Assembly (NCBI GenBank): GCA_945900695.1
Contig: CAMDJU010000163.1
Coordinates: forward strand, 1 to 6,141
Source of the DNA: Bordetella parapertussis
GTDB lineage: Bacteria > Pseudomonadota > Gammaproteobacteria > Burkholderiales > Burkholderiaceae_C
Length of the DNA stretch: 6,141 nt
Direction: 5' to 3'
Positions 5,603 through 6,141 of the stretch are shown one piece after another (positions within the stretch are counted from its first letter, which is position 1; every line of letters starts with the position of its first letter). The notes below the pieces were generated by a model. That model made no database searches. It was not told the DNA's origin and was given only the letters and a program-made list of their open reading frames with translations. The translations under genes were made by a program, and so were the position numbers.

Positions 5603-6141
5603 TCACATCGGGTGGCACCAACCTTGTTCACCCCACTCGCGCAACAAGGCTTGGGCCGCTGGGCTGGCCAATCGCCATTGGGTTTCGTCAAGGCCGCGTT
5701 GATCGGCCAAGGCCCGCATCAAACGGGCATCGGCACCACTGGCGCGCCAACTCTCACCGTTGAGGTAAATGTGCCCATCGTCGTACAACATGCGGCTGCA
5801 TGCATCCAGCACCCAAGCCCGAATGCGCCGGGGTACAGGGCGCGGCTCAAACCAAACCTGCGCCTTGGGCTCGGTCATCACCTCTCCCAATGCCTGGTGC
5901 ACGGCATGGGGCCGATCCAGCATGTGTTGCACCGCCTTTTGGGCAAATGCTTGCAAGTTTGCTGGCATTTGGGCCGGGTGCGACACCGCCGCCTGCTTGG
6001 GGTCGGTGTACAGGCGGGTGGGGAGCTCATCCTCGCAGCGCTCGGACAAACGTTGCAACACATCGCGCCCCAATTCGGCCATGTCGGGGGCCCGAAAACC
6101 CACCGAATAGGTCATGCACTCCCCCACAGCAGTGCCTTCAT
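5603..6141 (-). CDS. RoxA/YcfD-like ribosomal oxygenase, C-terminal part (partial at right edge)
   Basis: The C-terminal 178 residues of a probable JmjC/cupin-fold 2-oxoglutarate- and Fe(II)-dependent oxygenase. The E. coli relative RoxA (YcfD) hydroxylates an arginine of ribosomal protein L16. The frame is open to the right edge, so the start and the iron-binding HxD...H residues are outside the window. The visible part begins with EGTAVGECMTYSVGFRAPD, matching the conserved segment after the catalytic barrel (E. coli has MNYSVGFRAP). It continues with the RLYTDPKQ segment, an all-helical linker and a C-terminal winged-helix-like region containing DDGHIYLNGESW. The GTG at 6127 is not treated as the start because the frame and the family similarity continue upstream of it. 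The family assignment is from motif memory, and which substrate this protein modifies is an inference. Confidence 0.8.
   Translation of the reverse strand, partial: EGTAVGECMTYSVGFRAPDMAELGRDVLQRLSERCEDELPTRLYTDPKQAAVSHPAQMPANLQAFAQKAVQHMLDRPHAVHQALGEVMTEPKAQVWFEPRPVPRRIRAWVLDACSRMLYDDGHIYLNGESWRASGADARLMRALADQRGLDETQWRLASPAAQALLREWGEQGWCHPM

Noticed and set aside
5196..5702. Plus-strand frame with an Ala/Gly-repeat product
   Set aside because: The repeats are the antisense reading of the Ala/Pro lipoprotein, which has a signal peptide, lipobox and ribosome-binding site on the minus strand.

Overview
The window looks like chromosomal core sequence of a betaproteobacterium, most likely Burkholderiales and probably a Comamonadaceae relative (Limnohabitans/Rhodoferax type). 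This rests on the moderately high GC content, the TTG/GCC/CAA-rich codon use, the flavour of the ParE, DapA and BamC proteins, and the dapA-bamC pairing. The genus is an inference from protein character; no database search was possible.

Layout, left to right. (1) Positions 1-1083, minus strand: the N-terminal 361 codons of parE (topoisomerase IV subunit B), cut by the left edge. (2) Positions 1084-1156: a 73-base divergent intergenic region with a -10-like hexamer 7-8 bases before each start codon. (3) Positions 1157-3110, plus strand: a tightly packed group of an MFS transporter, a 42-residue hydrophobic protein overlapping it by ATGA, and a class I SAM-dependent methyltransferase. (4) Positions 3136-5145, plus strand: dapA followed 12 bases later by bamC, with a -10-like box overlapping the methyltransferase stop codon. 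(5) Positions 5173-5212: a perfect 40-base inverted repeat with A and T tracts, a bidirectional terminator between convergent genes. (6) Positions 5225-5416, minus strand: a small Ala/Pro-rich lipoprotein with its own -10 box and a leader of roughly 95 bases. (7) Positions 5603-6141, minus strand: the C-terminal part of a RoxA/YcfD-like ribosomal oxygenase, cut by the right edge.

Functionally the genes cover housekeeping (chromosome decatenation, diaminopimelate/lysine synthesis, outer-membrane protein assembly, ribosomal protein hydroxylation), plus a transporter/methyltransferase pair of unknown substrate and two small proteins. DapA supplies precursor for peptidoglycan and lysine, and BamC is an accessory lipoprotein of the BAM complex, so the dapA-bamC unit is an envelope-biogenesis operon as in E. 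coli.

I see no mobile element, CRISPR array, tRNA or rRNA, and no evidence of a novel multi-gene system. The points most worth a second look are the unlisted 42-residue gene at 2374-2502, the apparently leaderless divergent starts at 1083/1157, the QIK variant of the ParE QTK loop, and the repeat-built lipoprotein.
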